NCBI RefSeq assembly: GCF_003545805.1
Contig: NZ_NMQR01000036.1
Location: forward strand, 1 to 42,533
Reading direction: 5' to 3'
DNA: 42,533 nt
From: Photorhabdus sp. CRCIA-P01
Lineage (GTDB): Bacteria; Pseudomonadota; Gammaproteobacteria; Enterobacterales; Enterobacteriaceae
In this document: piece after piece, positions 18,067 to 28,352 of the stretch
How the letters are laid out: every line of letters begins with the position of its first letter
How positions within the stretch are numbered: the stretch's first letter is position 1
The notes under the pieces: model-generated
Told to the model about the DNA's origin: nothing
Seen by the model: the letters and a program-made list of their open reading frames with translations, nothing else
The model's database searches: none
Made by a program: the position numbers and the translations under genes

Positions 18067-18831
18067 GTGATATTATCCAGTGATCATCATCAGAACGATT
18101 TGTCGTCATTATTACCTAAACACGTTGCCATTATTATGGATGGTAACGGCCGTTGGGCAAAGAAACGTGGGAAATTAAGAGTCTTTGGTCATCGTGCAGG
18201 GATTAAGGCGGTACGGAGTGCGGTGAGTTTCTCTGCTAAACACAAAATTGAGTCGTTGACTCTGTACGCTTTCAGCAGTGAAAACTGGAATCGGCCGGAG
18301 CAGGAAGTCAGCTCTTTAATGGAGTTGTTTATTTTTGCACTAGATAGCGAAATCAAAAGCTTACATAAACATAATATTAGATTATCTGTTATTGGTGATA
18401 TCAGCCGGTTCAGTGAGCGTTTACAGGAGCGTATCTGTCGCTCGGTTAAGTTGACTGCTAATAATACGGGTCTGCAACTCAATATTGCTGCAAATTATGG
18501 TGGTCGCTGGGATATAGTTCAAAGTGTTCAGAAAATTGCCCGGCAGATTAAGGATAATTCCCTTGAGCCACAGGATATTACTGAAGAATTAGTTAATAAT
18601 TATATGAATCTAAGCCAGCAGCCTCAGGTTGATTTGGTCATTAGAACCGGAGGTGAACATCGTATCAGTAATTTTCTGTTATGGCAGATAGCTTATGCAG
18701 AATTCTATTTTACCGATATACTCTGGCCTGATTTTGATGAAAACGTTTTTGAAGGTGCAATTAATGCCTTTGCCAAAAGAGAACGCCGATTTGGCGGAAC
18801 AATACCAGACGATGCCGATGTGGGATCATAG
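18067..18831 (+). CDS. ispU: Undecaprenyl diphosphate synthase
   Basis: The protein is 254 aa (E. coli UppS/IspU 253). It extends farnesyl diphosphate with eight isopentenyl units in cis to make the C55 carrier for peptidoglycan and O-antigen synthesis. The catalytic Asp is in [15 protein letters not shown] (Asp25). SSENWNRP, the diphosphate-binding [13 protein letters not shown] and [10 protein letters not shown] are all present. The start is GTG 18067, with AAGGA about 9 nt upstream. The cdsA ribosome site begins at its stop codon. Confidence 0.97.
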   Translation: MILSSDHHQNDLSSLLPKHVAIIMDGNGRWAKKRGKLRVFGHRAGIKAVRSAVSFSAKHKIESLTLYAFSSENWNRPEQEVSSLMELFIFALDSEIKSLHKHNIRLSVIGDISRFSERLQERICRSVKLTANNTGLQLNIAANYGGRWDIVQSVQKIARQIKDNSLEPQDITEELVNNYMNLSQQPQVDLVIRTGGEHRISNFLLWQIAYAEFYFTDILWPDFDENVFEGAINAFAKRERRFGGTIPDDADVGS

Positions 18832-18840
18832 GAGGAACTC

Positions 18841-19689
18841 TTGCTGAAGTACCGCCTTATAACGGCTGTGATATTAATCCCTCTTGTGATTGCCGCTCTG
18901 TTTTTGCTGCCACCAGTAGCGTTTGGGCTGATGATTATTGCTGTTTCAGCCCTTGCTGCATGGGAATGGGGGCAATTCGCTGGCTTATTTAACCAAAAGA
19001 AACGGGCTATTTTGGCAGTTCTGTTTGCTATTGGTTTATTGGCTTTACAATATACTCTGCCAGATTTCACTGATTTGATTGGACAATCGCAAATCACTTT
19101 TATCCTATGGGGGGGAATGATTTGGTGGATTGTCGCGACGCTTCTAGTTGTTACCTATCCTTCTTCCGCTGCAATTTGGAAGAGTTCCACTTTATTGCGC
19201 CTTTTATTTGGTGTCCTGACATTAGTGCCGTTTTACTGTGGAATGATGGTGTTACGGACTCAGGGATATGATGATAATTCATATTATGGTGCATGGTGGT
19301 TACTGTATGTCATGTTACTCGTATGGGGAGCGGATTCCGGTGCTTATCTCTTCGGACGTACTTTAGGTAAACGTAAAATGGCACCGAAAGTTTCTCCAGG
19401 AAAAACACTGGAAGGATTAATAGGAGGGTTAATGACAGCGGCTATTATTTCATGGTTGTTTGGAAAATATGCTCCAGTACCTGCAATGCCTGAAAAACTC
19501 ATGTTGTGCTCTGCTATTGTTGTTATTGCTTCTGTATTTGGTGATTTGACTGAGAGTATGTTCAAACGTGAATCGGGTATTAAGGATAGCAGCCAGCTAA
19601 TTCCGGGACATGGCGGTGTTATGGATCGTATTGATAGCCTGACTGCGGCGATCCCTGTTTTTACTGGCCTAATGTTGCTGGTATTTTGA
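18841..19689 (+). CDS. cdsA: Phosphatidate cytidylyltransferase (CDP-diglyceride synthase)
   Basis: The protein is 282 aa (E. coli 285). It is an integral inner-membrane enzyme making CDP-diacylglycerol from phosphatidate and CTP. It begins MLKYRLITAVILIPLVIAAL with several hydrophobic segments. It carries the family signature SMFKRESGIKDSSQLIPGHG followed by GVMDRID near the C-terminus. The start is TTG 18841, supported by a perfect AGGAGG at 18830-18835 and by the matching E. coli N-terminus. Confidence 0.96.
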   Translation: MLKYRLITAVILIPLVIAALFLLPPVAFGLMIIAVSALAAWEWGQFAGLFNQKKRAILAVLFAIGLLALQYTLPDFTDLIGQSQITFILWGGMIWWIVATLLVVTYPSSAAIWKSSTLLRLLFGVLTLVPFYCGMMVLRTQGYDDNSYYGAWWLLYVMLLVWGADSGAYLFGRTLGKRKMAPKVSPGKTLEGLIGGLMTAAIISWLFGKYAPVPAMPEKLMLCSAIVVIASVFGDLTESMFKRESGIKDSSQLIPGHGGVMDRIDSLTAAIPVFTGLMLLVF

Positions 19690-19717
19690 TCTCTCTGTTT
19701 GACGGTGTTTGAAGAAT

Positions 19718-21073
19718 ATGATGGGAATTCTCTGGAATCTGGCGGCTTTTATTATTGCGCTAGGGATATTGATCACTGTGCATGAGTTTGGTCATTTTTG
19801 GGTGGCTAGAAAGTGTGGTATTCATGTTGAACGTTTCTCCATTGGTTTTGGTAAAGCTTTATGGCGGCGTACAGATCGTCAAGGAACTGAATATGTTATA
19901 GCCCTTATTCCACTGGGGGGATATGTGAAAATGCTTGATGAGCGTGTTTCACCTGTTTCTCCTGAACACCGTCATATGGCATTCAATAATAAAACACTTG
20001 GTCAGCGTGCTGCGGTGGTCAGTGCCGGGCCAATTGCTAACTTTTTATTGGCGGCTGTGGTTTATTGGTTGGTGTTTATTATTGGCGTGCCGGCAATACG
20101 TCCTGTTGTTGCGGATATCAAACCAGATTCTATCGCTGCGCAAGCAAATATTTCATCGGGAATGGAACTAAAATCCGTAGATGGTATCGAAACGCCTGAT
20201 TGGAATTCAGTTCGTTTTGCTCTGGTAGGTAAGATAGGTGACGATAACATGACTGTTCAGGTTATCTCTCCAGGCTCATCATATCCAGTGGAGAAAATTT
20301 TGGATTTGCAGCAATGGAACTTTGATCCGGATAAGCAGGATCCTGTGTTGTCACTAGGGATTATGCCTGTTGGGCCTCGTTTGGATTCTCTGGTGGAAAA
20401 AGTTATCCTTGGCTCCGCAGCAGAAAAAGCGGGTTTGCAAAAGGGGGATAGGATAGTTAAAGTCGGTAGCCAGGAAATAGATGCTTGGCATACTTTTACA
20501 TCCTTTGTCAGCAATAATCCGAATGTCCCGCTGGAACTTTCTGTGGATCGGGCTGGTCATATTATTTCTCTCTCTATGACGCCGGAAGCAAGACAACAAT
20601 CTGGTGGTAGGACAGTTGGTTTTGCCGGTGTGGAACTGCGAGTTGTGCCATTAGCCGATGAATATAGAATCGTTCAGCAATACGGGCCTTTCTCTGCCAT
20701 GTATCAGGCAGGAGATAAGACTTGGCAACTGATGCGATTAACTGTCAGTATGATTGGTAAGCTGATCGTTGGTGATGTGAAAATTAACAACCTGAGTGGG
20801 CCTATCTCTATCGCCAAAGGGGCGGGGGTGTCGGCTGATTCGGGCTTGGTGTATTATTTGATGTTTTTGGCGCTAATAAGTGTCAATCTTGGGGTTATTA
20901 ACCTGATCCCATTACCTGTGTTAGATGGTGGACACTTGCTCTTCTTGTTTATCGAAAAGATAAAAGGTGGGCCGGTTTCCGAGCGTGTACAAGACTTCAG
21001 CTATCGCATCGGTGCCATAGTACTGGTGTTATTGATGGGGCTTGCACTTTTCAATGATTTCTCCCGTTTTTAA
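19718..21073 (+). CDS. rseP: Site-2 zinc protease RseP
   Basis: The protein is 451 aa (E. coli 450). RseP cleaves the anti-sigma factor RseA within the membrane after DegS, releasing sigma-E, and also clears signal peptides. The zinc motif HEFGH is at residues 22-26 and the third ligand is in [12 protein letters not shown]. Two periplasmic PDZ domains lie between ([20 protein letters not shown] and [20 protein letters not shown]). I chose ATG 19718, which gives the same motif numbering as E. coli; a TTG at 19709 is possible but unneeded. It sits between cdsA and bamA as in E. coli. Confidence 0.96.
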   Translation: MMGILWNLAAFIIALGILITVHEFGHFWVARKCGIHVERFSIGFGKALWRRTDRQGTEYVIALIPLGGYVKMLDERVSPVSPEHRHMAFNNKTLGQRAAVVSAGPIANFLLAAVVYWLVFIIGVPAIRPVVADIKPDSIAAQANISSGMELKSVDGIETPDWNSVRFALVGKIGDDNMTVQVISPGSSYPVEKILDLQQWNFDPDKQDPVLSLGIMPVGPRLDSLVEKVILGSAAEKAGLQKGDRIVKVGSQEIDAWHTFTSFVSNNPNVPLELSVDRAGHIISLSMTPEARQQSGGRTVGFAGVELRVVPLADEYRIVQQYGPFSAMYQAGDKTWQLMRLTVSMIGKLIVGDVKINNLSGPISIAKGAGVSADSGLVYYLMFLALISVNLGVINLIPLPVLDGGHLLFLFIEKIKGGPVSERVQDFSYRIGAIVLVLLMGLALFNDFSRF

Positions 21074-21107
21074 AGCGGAAGACTAGTTAGGAAGACGCAT
21101 TACAACG

Positions 21108-23501
21108 ATGGCGATGAAAAAGTTACTCATAGCGTCGCTGCTGTTTGGCAGCGCCACTGCATACGGTGCAGACGGATTCGTAGTTCAGGACATTCACTTT
21201 GAAGGTCTTCAACGCGTCGCCGTAGGTGCGGCATTACTGAATATGCCAGTTCGCGTAGGTGATACGGTCAGCGATGAAGATATCGGACGTACCATTCATG
21301 CACTATTTGCTACTGGTAACTTTGAAGACGTTCGTGTCCTGCGTGATAGCAATACACTTATTGTTCAGGTAAAAGAACGGCCGACTATTGCCAGCATCAC
21401 TTTCTCCGGTAATAAATCGGTAAAAGATGATATGTTGAAACAAAACCTTGAGGCATCTCATGTTCGGGTCGGAGAAGCCCTTGACCGCACGATGTTGTCC
21501 AATATCGAAAGAGGGTTGGAAGATTTCTATTACAGTGTGGGTAAATACAACGCCAGTGTAAAAGCGGTTGTTACGCCACTTCCACGTAACCGTGTCGATT
21601 TAAAACTGGTTTTCGCTGAAGGTGTTTCGGCAAAAATCCAGCAAATTAACATTGTTGGTAATAAATCATTTTCTTCTGATGAGTTATTGAATCGTTTCCA
21701 ACTTAGAGATGATGTGCCGTGGTGGAATCTGACTGCCGATCAGAAATATCAGAAGCAAAAACTGAGTGGTGACCTTGAAGCATTGCGCAGTTTTTACCTT
21801 GATCGCGGTTATGCCCGTTTTAACATTGATTCGACTCAGGTCAGTTTGACGCCGGATAAAAAAGGTATTTATGTCACGTTGAATATTACTGAGGGGGATC
21901 AATACAAAATATCTGGTATTGACCTGAACGGTAATATGGCGGGCTATCAGTCAGAAATCACGAAACTGGCTAACATTGAGCCTGGTTCTCTGTATAACGG
22001 GACTCAGGTGACTAAAATGGAAAGTGAAATTAAAAATTTGCTTGGCCGTTATGGTTATGCCTACCCACGAGTGATGACGCAACCTGAAATCAATGATCAG
22101 GACAAGACAGTAAAACTGCATGTCAATATTGATGCAGGTAACCGTTTCTATGTTCGTAAAATTCGTTTCTCTGGTAATGACACCACTAAAGATTCTGTTC
22201 TGCGTCGTGAAATGCGTCAGATGGAAAGAGCATGGTTAGGAAGTGATCTGGTTGAACTGGGTAAAGAGCGCCTTAACCGTTTGGGTTATTTCGAAACGGT
22301 AGATGTTGAAACTCAGCGTATACCAGGCAGCCTTGATCAGGTCGATGTCGTTTATAAAGTTAAAGAACGTAATACCGGTTCTCTGAACTTTGGTGTTGGT
22401 TTCGGTACAGAAAGTGGCGTTAGTTTCCAGGTTGGTGCTCAGCAGGATAACTGGTTGGGTACAGGTAATGCTGTTGGAGTTAATGCCAGTAAGAACGATT
22501 ATTCAACCTATGCGGAGCTCTCCTTCACTGATCCATACTTCACGATTAATGGTGTGAGTCTTGGTGGTCGGGTATTTTACAACGATTTCAGAGCTGATGA
22601 TGCTGAATTATCCGGTTACACTAACCAAAGCTATGGTATAAGTGGTTTCCTCGGTTTCCCGATTAATGAAAATAACTCCCTGAATTTTGGCTTAAATTAT
22701 ATTCATAACTCGCTGTCTGAGATGCTTCCTCAAGCTGCAATGTGGCGTTATCTGCGGTCTATGGGCGAGAAACCAGATTTTGAGAGTAAAGCCGAGTTCA
22801 AAGCGGATGACTTCTCTTTAAGCATGGGATGGACATATAACAACCTTGACCGTGGCTTCTTCCCAACATCCGGTGTGAAATCGACGTTGAATGGTAAAGT
22901 AACTATCCCAGGTTCGGATAATGAATTCTATAGAGTGACTCTTGATACTTCTGCCTATTATCCAATTAATGATGATCGTACTTGGGTGATTTTGGGGCGT
23001 AGTCGTTTAGGTTATGGTGATGGATTAGGTGGCAAAGAGTTACCATTCTATGAAAACTTTTATGCAGGTGGCTCCGGTACGGTTCGTGGTTTCCGTTCTA
23101 ACAATATTGGTCCTAAAGCTATTTACCTGAATAAGGACGGGTTGCCTAAGAAAGAGAGTCCATCTCGTGATGCTGTAGGTGGTAACGCAATGGCGGTAGC
23201 TAGCCTTGAGTTGATTACGCCAACACCATTCCTTGATAGTAAGTATTCGAATTCTGTCCGAACTTCATTCTTTATTGATTCAGGTACGGTTTGGGATACC
23301 GATTGGAATGATTCTGCTGCGATGAAAAGCAAAGGTATACCTGATTACAGTAAACCAGGTAATATCCGCGTTTCGGCGGGTATTGCATTGCAATGGATGT
23401 CTCCTTTAGGTCCGCTGGTGTTCTCTTACGCTAAGCCGATCAAAGATTACGAAGGTGATAGATCAGAGCAATTCCAATTTAATATTGGCAAAACCTGGTG
23501 A
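21108..23501 (+). CDS. bamA: Outer-membrane protein assembly factor BamA
   Basis: The protein is 797 aa (E. coli 810). BamA is the essential core of the BAM complex that folds beta-barrels into the outer membrane. The signal peptide is [20 protein letters not shown], cleaved before ADGF. Five POTRA repeats occupy about residues 20-420 ([20 protein letters not shown] opens POTRA1). The C-terminal 16-strand barrel contains the lid-loop motif VRGFRS (in [17 protein letters not shown]) and ends FQFNIGKTW, a typical outer-membrane C-terminal strand with terminal aromatic. It is followed by its chaperone gene skp. Confidence 0.97.
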   Translation: MAMKKLLIASLLFGSATAYGADGFVVQDIHFEGLQRVAVGAALLNMPVRVGDTVSDEDIGRTIHALFATGNFEDVRVLRDSNTLIVQVKERPTIASITFSGNKSVKDDMLKQNLEASHVRVGEALDRTMLSNIERGLEDFYYSVGKYNASVKAVVTPLPRNRVDLKLVFAEGVSAKIQQINIVGNKSFSSDELLNRFQLRDDVPWWNLTADQKYQKQKLSGDLEALRSFYLDRGYARFNIDSTQVSLTPDKKGIYVTLNITEGDQYKISGIDLNGNMAGYQSEITKLANIEPGSLYNGTQVTKMESEIKNLLGRYGYAYPRVMTQPEINDQDKTVKLHVNIDAGNRFYVRKIRFSGNDTTKDSVLRREMRQMERAWLGSDLVELGKERLNRLGYFETVDVETQRIPGSLDQVDVVYKVKERNTGSLNFGVGFGTESGVSFQVGAQQDNWLGTGNAVGVNASKNDYSTYAELSFTDPYFTINGVSLGGRVFYNDFRADDAELSGYTNQSYGISGFLGFPINENNSLNFGLNYIHNSLSEMLPQAAMWRYLRSMGEKPDFESKAEFKADDFSLSMGWTYNNLDRGFFPTSGVKSTLNGKVTIPGSDNEFYRVTLDTSAYYPINDDRTWVILGRSRLGYGDGLGGKELPFYENFYAGGSGTVRGFRSNNIGPKAIYLNKDGLPKKESPSRDAVGGNAMAVASLELITPTPFLDSKYSNSVRTSFFIDSGTVWDTDWNDSAAMKSKGIPDYSKPGNIRVSAGIALQWMSPLGPLVFSYAKPIKDYEGDRSEQFQFNIGKTW

Positions 23502-23611
23502 TAATGCGTTTTTATCTTATTATTGATAGAGCAAGCTCTGAAATCACAGGTTTCAGAGCATTAACTAAGTTTTCCAATAGGTTACAGATAGCGTGGTTTA
23601 AGGAGTTTATA

Positions 23612-24109
23612 GTGAAAAAATTGTTGTGTGCAGCAAGCTTTGGTATTGCATTAGCTTTCTCCGCTGGTGCTCAGGCAGCAGACAAAATTGCCGTTGTCAA
23701 TGTTGGTGAGATTTTCCAGCAGTTGCCAGCCCGCGAAGCTGTTGTGAAGCAGTTGGAAAATGAGTTTAAAAACCGCGCATCTGAATTGCAACGGATGGAA
23801 ACTGACTTACAATCCAAAATCCAGAAATTACAGCGCGATGGTTCTACCATGAAATCCAGTGTGCGTACTAATCTGGAAAAAGAAGTGATGGCTAAGCGTG
23901 AAGAATTTGGCAAAAAAGCCCAAGCTTTTGAACAAGATCACCGTCGTCGCGAGATGGAAGAACGCAACAAAATTCTAAGTCGTATTCAGGATGCAATCAA
24001 AGTGGTTGCTGGCAAAGAAGGCTATGATGTCGTTATTGATGCGAATGCTGTTGCTTATTCAGTATCTGGCAAAAATATTACTGCAAGTGTATTGAAACAG
24101 GTTAAATAA
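23612..24109 (+). CDS. skp: Periplasmic chaperone Skp (OmpH)
   Basis: The protein is 165 aa (E. coli 161). Skp is a trimeric jellyfish-shaped chaperone that carries unfolded outer-membrane proteins across the periplasm to BAM. The start is GTG 23612, six bases after AGGAG (23601-23605). It gives a good signal peptide, [20 protein letters not shown], cleaved after AQA. The long charged helices ([40 protein letters not shown]) are the coiled-coil tentacles. A longer in-frame reading from 23498 overlaps the bamA stop and would bury the signal peptide. Confidence 0.95.
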   Translation: MKKLLCAASFGIALAFSAGAQAADKIAVVNVGEIFQQLPAREAVVKQLENEFKNRASELQRMETDLQSKIQKLQRDGSTMKSSVRTNLEKEVMAKREEFGKKAQAFEQDHRRREMEERNKILSRIQDAIKVVAGKEGYDVVIDANAVAYSVSGKNITASVLKQVK

Positions 24110-24112
24110 TAG

Positions 24113-25141
24113 ATGTCTTCAATTCGATTGGCTGATTTAGCTCAGCAGTTGAATGCACAATTACATGGTGATGGCGATATTGTTATCACCAGTATTGCCC
24201 CAATGCATTCGGCCAATAACGAACAGATCACTTTTTTGTCTGATAGCCGTTACCGTGAACGTTTAGGCGAATGTCAGGCTGCTGCTGTCGTTCTCCGCGA
24301 GTCAGATCTTCCTTATTGCAATATTCCGGCGTTGGTTGTCGCCAATCCTTATCTGGCCTATGCCTATATGGCTCAAATTATGGATACAACACCGGTTCCC
24401 GCACAGGATATTCACCCTTCCTCGGTGATTTCACCTCAGGCAACTTTGGGTAAAAATGTTGCTGTCGGAGCCAATGCGGTTATCGAATCTGGCGTTGTTC
24501 TTGGCGATAATGTTGTTATCGGCGCAGGCTGCTTTATTGGTAAAAATGCGCGTATTGGCGCGGGAACTCGTCTCTGGGCGAATGTCTCTGTTTATCACAA
24601 TATTGAAATGGGTGAACAGTGTTTGATTCAGTCAGGAACAGTGATCGGGTCTGATGGTTTTGGCTATGCGAATGATCGTGGTAAATGGGTTAAAATCCCG
24701 CAATTAGGTTCAGTCATTATTGGTGACCGGGTTGAGATTGGTGCCTGTACAACGATCGATCGAGGAGCTTTGGATAATACCATTATTGGCAATGGCGTCA
24801 TTATCGATAACCAGTGTCAGATTGCTCATAATGTTATCATTGGTGACAATACGGCGGTTGCTGGCGGTGTGATCATGGCCGGTAGTCTGAAAATCGGTTG
24901 TTACTGTATGATTGGTGGCGCCAGTGTAATTAATGGACATATGGAAATCTGTGATAAGGTAACCGTCACGGGGATGAGTATGGTGATGCGTCCTATCACT
25001 GAACCTGGTGTATACTCCTCTGGCATTCCAGCACAACCAAATAAAGTTTGGCGTAAGACGGCAGCTTTAGTTATGAATATCAATGAAATGAATAAACGTC
25101 TTAAGTCAATGGAGAGTAAGCTGGAAGACGAAAGCGAGTAA
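24113..25141 (+). CDS. lpxD: UDP-3-O-(3-hydroxyacyl)glucosamine N-acyltransferase
   Basis: The protein is 342 aa (E. coli 341). It adds the N-linked 3-hydroxyacyl chain from acyl-ACP in the third step of lipid A synthesis. An N-terminal uridine-binding domain (about residues 1-100) precedes a left-handed beta-helix of hexapeptide repeats ([20 protein letters not shown]). The catalytic His lies in [20 protein letters not shown]. The C-terminal helix ends [14 protein letters not shown]. It starts 3 nt after the skp stop and is surely cotranscribed. Confidence 0.97.
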   Translation: MSSIRLADLAQQLNAQLHGDGDIVITSIAPMHSANNEQITFLSDSRYRERLGECQAAAVVLRESDLPYCNIPALVVANPYLAYAYMAQIMDTTPVPAQDIHPSSVISPQATLGKNVAVGANAVIESGVVLGDNVVIGAGCFIGKNARIGAGTRLWANVSVYHNIEMGEQCLIQSGTVIGSDGFGYANDRGKWVKIPQLGSVIIGDRVEIGACTTIDRGALDNTIIGNGVIIDNQCQIAHNVIIGDNTAVAGGVIMAGSLKIGCYCMIGGASVINGHMEICDKVTVTGMSMVMRPITEPGVYSSGIPAQPNKVWRKTAALVMNINEMNKRLKSMESKLEDESE

Positions 25142-25169
25142 TTGCACTATATTTAATTGCACTATATTT
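25140..25169 (+). repeat. 15-bp perfect tandem duplication at the lpxD stop
   Basis: AATTGCACTATATTT occurs twice in direct tandem (25140-25154 and 25155-25169). The first unit starts in the lpxD stop codon. It is noncoding and probably a recent slippage or duplication. Confidence 0.85.
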
Positions 25170-25274
25170 TTGGTTGTGTCTTATTTTTGCGGCCTGCCTG
25201 GAAACTCTGGATTTGGGGTTTAAGCGGGCCGTGTCGTTAATACAATTAGTCCTTTTGACAGGAAGAGTATTTAG

Positions 25275-25727
25275 ATGAGTGATAATCATACTCTGCACAT
25301 TGAAGAAATTTTAGATCTACTTCCGCATCGTTATCCGTTTTTATTAGTGGATCGCGTTCTTGATTTTGAGGAAGGTAAATTCTTACGTGCAGTAAAAAAC
25401 GTATCTTTTAACGAACCCTTCTTTCAGGGGCATTTTCCCGGCAAACCTATTTTCCCAGGCGTTCTGATCCTTGAAGCTATGGCACAGGCCACCGGAATTC
25501 TGGCATTTAGGAGTGTGGGCAAGTTAGAGCCAAATGAGCTCTATTATTTTGCCGCTATCGATGGTGCCCGTTTTAAACGCCCGGTAGTGCCTGGGGATCA
25601 AATGATATTAGAAGTAGAATTTATTAAGGAACGTCGAGGGGTTGCGCGTTGTAGAGGCGTAGCGAAAGTCGATGGAGAAATAGCTTGCGAAGCAGAAATG
25701 ATGTGTGCTCGCCGTCGTGAGGTTTAG
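25275..25727 (+). CDS. fabZ: 3-hydroxyacyl-ACP dehydratase FabZ
   Basis: The protein is 150 aa (E. coli 151). It dehydrates 3-hydroxyacyl-ACP to trans-2-enoyl-ACP in fatty acid elongation. It is a hot-dog fold enzyme with catalytic His53 in [16 protein letters not shown] and Glu67 in LEAMAQATG. It lies between lpxD and lpxA, where it competes with them for 3-hydroxymyristoyl-ACP and so balances phospholipid and lipid A synthesis. ATG 25275 follows AGGAAGAG. It is separated from lpxD by 133 bp containing a short tandem duplication. Confidence 0.97.
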   Translation: MSDNHTLHIEEILDLLPHRYPFLLVDRVLDFEEGKFLRAVKNVSFNEPFFQGHFPGKPIFPGVLILEAMAQATGILAFRSVGKLEPNELYYFAAIDGARFKRPVVPGDQMILEVEFIKERRGVARCRGVAKVDGEIACEAEMMCARRREV

Positions 25728-25730
25728 TCT

Positions 25731-26519
25731 ATGATTGATGAAACCGCTTATATACATCCTAGCGCTATTGTAGAAGATGGTGCGGTTATTGGTGCCAATG
25801 TTCGTATTGGGCCGTTTTGTTGTATTGGCTCTCAGGTTGAGATTGGCGAAGGTACAGAGCTGAAGTCTCATGTTGTTGTCAATGGAATAACCAAAATCGG
25901 CCGTGATAACCAGATTTTTCAGTTTGCTTCTATTGGCGAAATGAATCAGGACCTGAAATATCACGGTGAACCAACCCGAGTTGAAATTGGTGATCGTAAC
26001 CGTATCCGCGAAAGTGTCACTATTCATCGTGGCACCGTGCAGGGTGGCGGTGTAACGAAAATCGGTAATGATAATTTGTTGATGGTTAATGCCCATATTG
26101 CTCATGACTGTATTGTCGGTGATCGTTGTGTCATTGCGAATAATGGTACTTTGGGGGGGCATGTTATCCTGGGTGATTATGTCATCATTGGTGGTATGAG
26201 TGCGATTCATCAGTTTTGTCAGATTGGCTCTCATGCTATGGTGGGCGGGTGTTCCGGTGTGGTACAGGATATTCCGCCATACGTTATTGCTCAGGGGAAT
26301 CATGCAACGCCTTTTGGCACTAATGTCGAAGGCCTGAAACGCCGTGGTTTTGATAAAGATTCATTGCATGCAATTAGAAATGCGTACAAAATTTTGTATC
26401 GTAACGGAAAAACGTTAGAAGAAGCACAACAAGAAATTGCTGAGCTGGCTGAAAATAATCAGCATGTAAAAATCTTCAGCGATTTTCTGGCAAATTCTAC
26501 CCGTGGCATTGTCCGTTAA
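25731..26519 (+). CDS. lpxA: UDP-N-acetylglucosamine O-acyltransferase
   Basis: The protein is 262 aa, as in E. coli. It performs the first step of lipid A synthesis, moving 3-hydroxyacyl from ACP to the 3-OH of UDP-GlcNAc. A left-handed beta-helix of hexapeptides ([20 protein letters not shown]) is followed by a C-terminal helical region. The catalytic His125 is in [13 protein letters not shown], at the E. coli position. It starts 3 nt after fabZ and is followed by lpxB after 4 nt. Confidence 0.98.
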   Translation: MIDETAYIHPSAIVEDGAVIGANVRIGPFCCIGSQVEIGEGTELKSHVVVNGITKIGRDNQIFQFASIGEMNQDLKYHGEPTRVEIGDRNRIRESVTIHRGTVQGGGVTKIGNDNLLMVNAHIAHDCIVGDRCVIANNGTLGGHVILGDYVIIGGMSAIHQFCQIGSHAMVGGCSGVVQDIPPYVIAQGNHATPFGTNVEGLKRRGFDKDSLHAIRNAYKILYRNGKTLEEAQQEIAELAENNQHVKIFSDFLANSTRGIVR

Positions 26520-26523
26520 GTAG

Positions 26524-27708
26524 ATGAAGGATACTCCTTTGACTACCATTTCTTCTATTAATAGTCTGCGTCCGCTGACTATTGGATTAATCGCCGGAGA
26601 AACCTCCGGTGATATCCTTGGAGCAGGTTTAATTCGTGCACTAAAAGCGAAAGTACCTAATGCCCACTTTGTTGGTGTGGCAGGTCCTCTTATGCAGGCT
26701 GAAGGTTGTGAAGCTTGGTATGAGATGGAAGAGCTAGCAGTAATGGGGGTTGTCGAAGTTCTCGAACGTTTGCCTCGTTTATTGAAAATACGTAAGGATC
26801 TGACAACCCGTTTCACGGAACTGAAACCTGATGTGTTTGTGGGCATTGATGCGCCGGATTTCAATATCACTTTGGAAGGTCGGTTAAAACAGCGGGGCAT
26901 CCGCACCATTCATTATGTCAGTCCGTCAGTATGGGCTTGGCGGCAGAAACGTGTTTTCAAAATTGGTAAAGCCACAGATATGGTTCTGGCTTTCTTGCCT
27001 TTTGAAAAAGCGTTTTACGATAAGTTCAATGTTCCGTGTCGGTTTATTGGACATACCATGGCGGATGCTATGCCATTGCAGCCAAATAAAGCGACGGCAC
27101 GTGAGCTATTAGGTATTCCGCCAGAGGCTGTTTGCTTGGCTTTATTGCCGGGGAGTCGCCATTCTGAGGTTGAGATGCTGAGTGCGGATTTTCTTAAGAC
27201 TGCTCAGCTATTGCAGCGGAGTATGCCAAATCTGCATGTATTTGTGCCATTGGTGAATGCTAAACGGCGTGAACAATTTGAGCGTATTAAACAAGAAATT
27301 GCGCCAGAGCTGAATGTTCACCTTGTGGATGGCAAAGCGCGAGAAATCATGATTGCAAGTGATGCCGCACTTTTGGCTTCTGGTACTGCTGCTCTGGAAT
27401 GTATGTTGGCAAAATGTCCAATGGTAGTTGGTTACCGGATGAAGTCATTGACTTTCTGGTTGGCAAAACGCCTGGTAAAAACGCCTTATGTTTCATTGCC
27501 TAACTTATTATCCGGTGAAGAGCTGGTTAAGGAATTATTGCAGGAAAAATGTCAGCCGCAAAAACTTGCAGATGAGTTGTTGCCGTTACTACAAGGCAGT
27601 GAAAAAATTGAAGTATTGAAACAGACATTTTTACATTTGCATGAAAGCATTCGTTGTAATGCTGACGAACAAGCAGCACAAGCCGTATTGGAATTGGCAG
27701 GAAAATGA
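26524..27708 (+). CDS. lpxB: Lipid A disaccharide synthase
   Basis: The protein is 394 aa (E. coli 382). It is a GT19 glycosyltransferase joining UDP-diacylglucosamine and lipid X to form the lipid A disaccharide. The N-terminal Rossmann motif [20 protein letters not shown] and the conserved [33 protein letters not shown] and [20 protein letters not shown] are present. The extra length is a roughly 11-residue N-terminal tail before [12 protein letters not shown] later start is possible but has no better codon. Its stop overlaps the rnhB start (ATGA). Confidence 0.96.
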   Translation: MKDTPLTTISSINSLRPLTIGLIAGETSGDILGAGLIRALKAKVPNAHFVGVAGPLMQAEGCEAWYEMEELAVMGVVEVLERLPRLLKIRKDLTTRFTELKPDVFVGIDAPDFNITLEGRLKQRGIRTIHYVSPSVWAWRQKRVFKIGKATDMVLAFLPFEKAFYDKFNVPCRFIGHTMADAMPLQPNKATARELLGIPPEAVCLALLPGSRHSEVEMLSADFLKTAQLLQRSMPNLHVFVPLVNAKRREQFERIKQEIAPELNVHLVDGKAREIMIASDAALLASGTAALECMLAKCPMVVGYRMKSLTFWLAKRLVKTPYVSLPNLLSGEELVKELLQEKCQPQKLADELLPLLQGSEKIEVLKQTFLHLHESIRCNADEQAAQAVLELAGK

Positions 27709-28295
27709 TGGAATTTATATATCCTCAGGCGAGTCTGATTGCCGGAGTTGATGAAGTTGGTCGAGGCCCATTAGTCGGTGCAGTTGTGACTGCGGCTGTT
27801 ATTTTAGATCCATTGCGGCCGATAGTTGGTTTGGCTGATTCTAAAAAACTGAGTGAAAAACGCCGCGAGGCACTGTATCTGGAGATCACGGAAAAAGCAT
27901 TGTGCTGGAGCTTGGGGCGTGCAGAACCGGCAGAAATTGATCAATTGAATATCCTGCATGCAACTATGCTTGCGATGCAAAGGGCCGTGGCTAATTTGCC
28001 TATCTCTCCTGAATATGTACTGATTGATGGTAACCGTTGCCCTAAATTACCCATGCCGACACAAGCGGTGATAAAAGGCGATGGGCTGGTTGCTGAAATC
28101 AGTGCTGCTTCTATTGTGGCGAAAGTTACCAGAGATCGGGAAATGGCTGAACTTGATCAACTGTTTCCCGAATATGGATTTGCTAAGCATAAAGGCTACC
28201 CGACGGCATTTCATTTAGAAAAGTTGGCTCAGTTGGGAGCGACAGAACATCATCGTAAAAGTTTTGCGCCAGTTAAGAGAGCAATTGGCCTTTAA
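27705..28295 (+). CDS. rnhB: Ribonuclease HII
   Basis: The protein is 196 aa (E. coli 198). It cleaves RNA in RNA-DNA hybrids and at single ribonucleotides, starting ribonucleotide excision repair. Catalytic Asp16-Glu17 are in [14 protein letters not shown], with further acidic residues in [12 protein letters not shown] and [12 protein letters not shown]. The start ATG 27705 overlaps the lpxB stop by 4 nt and keeps E. coli residue numbering. dnaE follows after 57 bp, as in E. coli. Confidence 0.96.
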   Translation: MMEFIYPQASLIAGVDEVGRGPLVGAVVTAAVILDPLRPIVGLADSKKLSEKRREALYLEITEKALCWSLGRAEPAEIDQLNILHATMLAMQRAVANLPISPEYVLIDGNRCPKLPMPTQAVIKGDGLVAEISAASIVAKVTRDREMAELDQLFPEYGFAKHKGYPTAFHLEKLAQLGATEHHRKSFAPVKRAIGL

Positions 28296-28352
28296 GTAAA
28301 CTTGTTGATTGAATATAGCTATTCTTCAAATTGACATCATCTGGATAAATAT

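Noticed and set aside
20533-20560. GGAACTT inside rseP as a sigma-E promoter for bamA
   Set aside because: The -35-like heptamer is good, but the best -10 (TCAT) is 17 bp away and poor; not supported enough to annotate.
23498-23611. In-frame upstream extension of skp overlapping the bamA stop
   Set aside because: It would put the clear signal peptide internal; GTG 23612 has a good AGGAG site and matches the family start.
25608-26303. Long minus-strand open frame opposite fabZ/lpxA (231 codons)
   Set aside because: It mirrors the hexapeptide repeats of lpxA, has low-complexity Asn/Thr-rich translation, no ribosome site and no recognisable domain.
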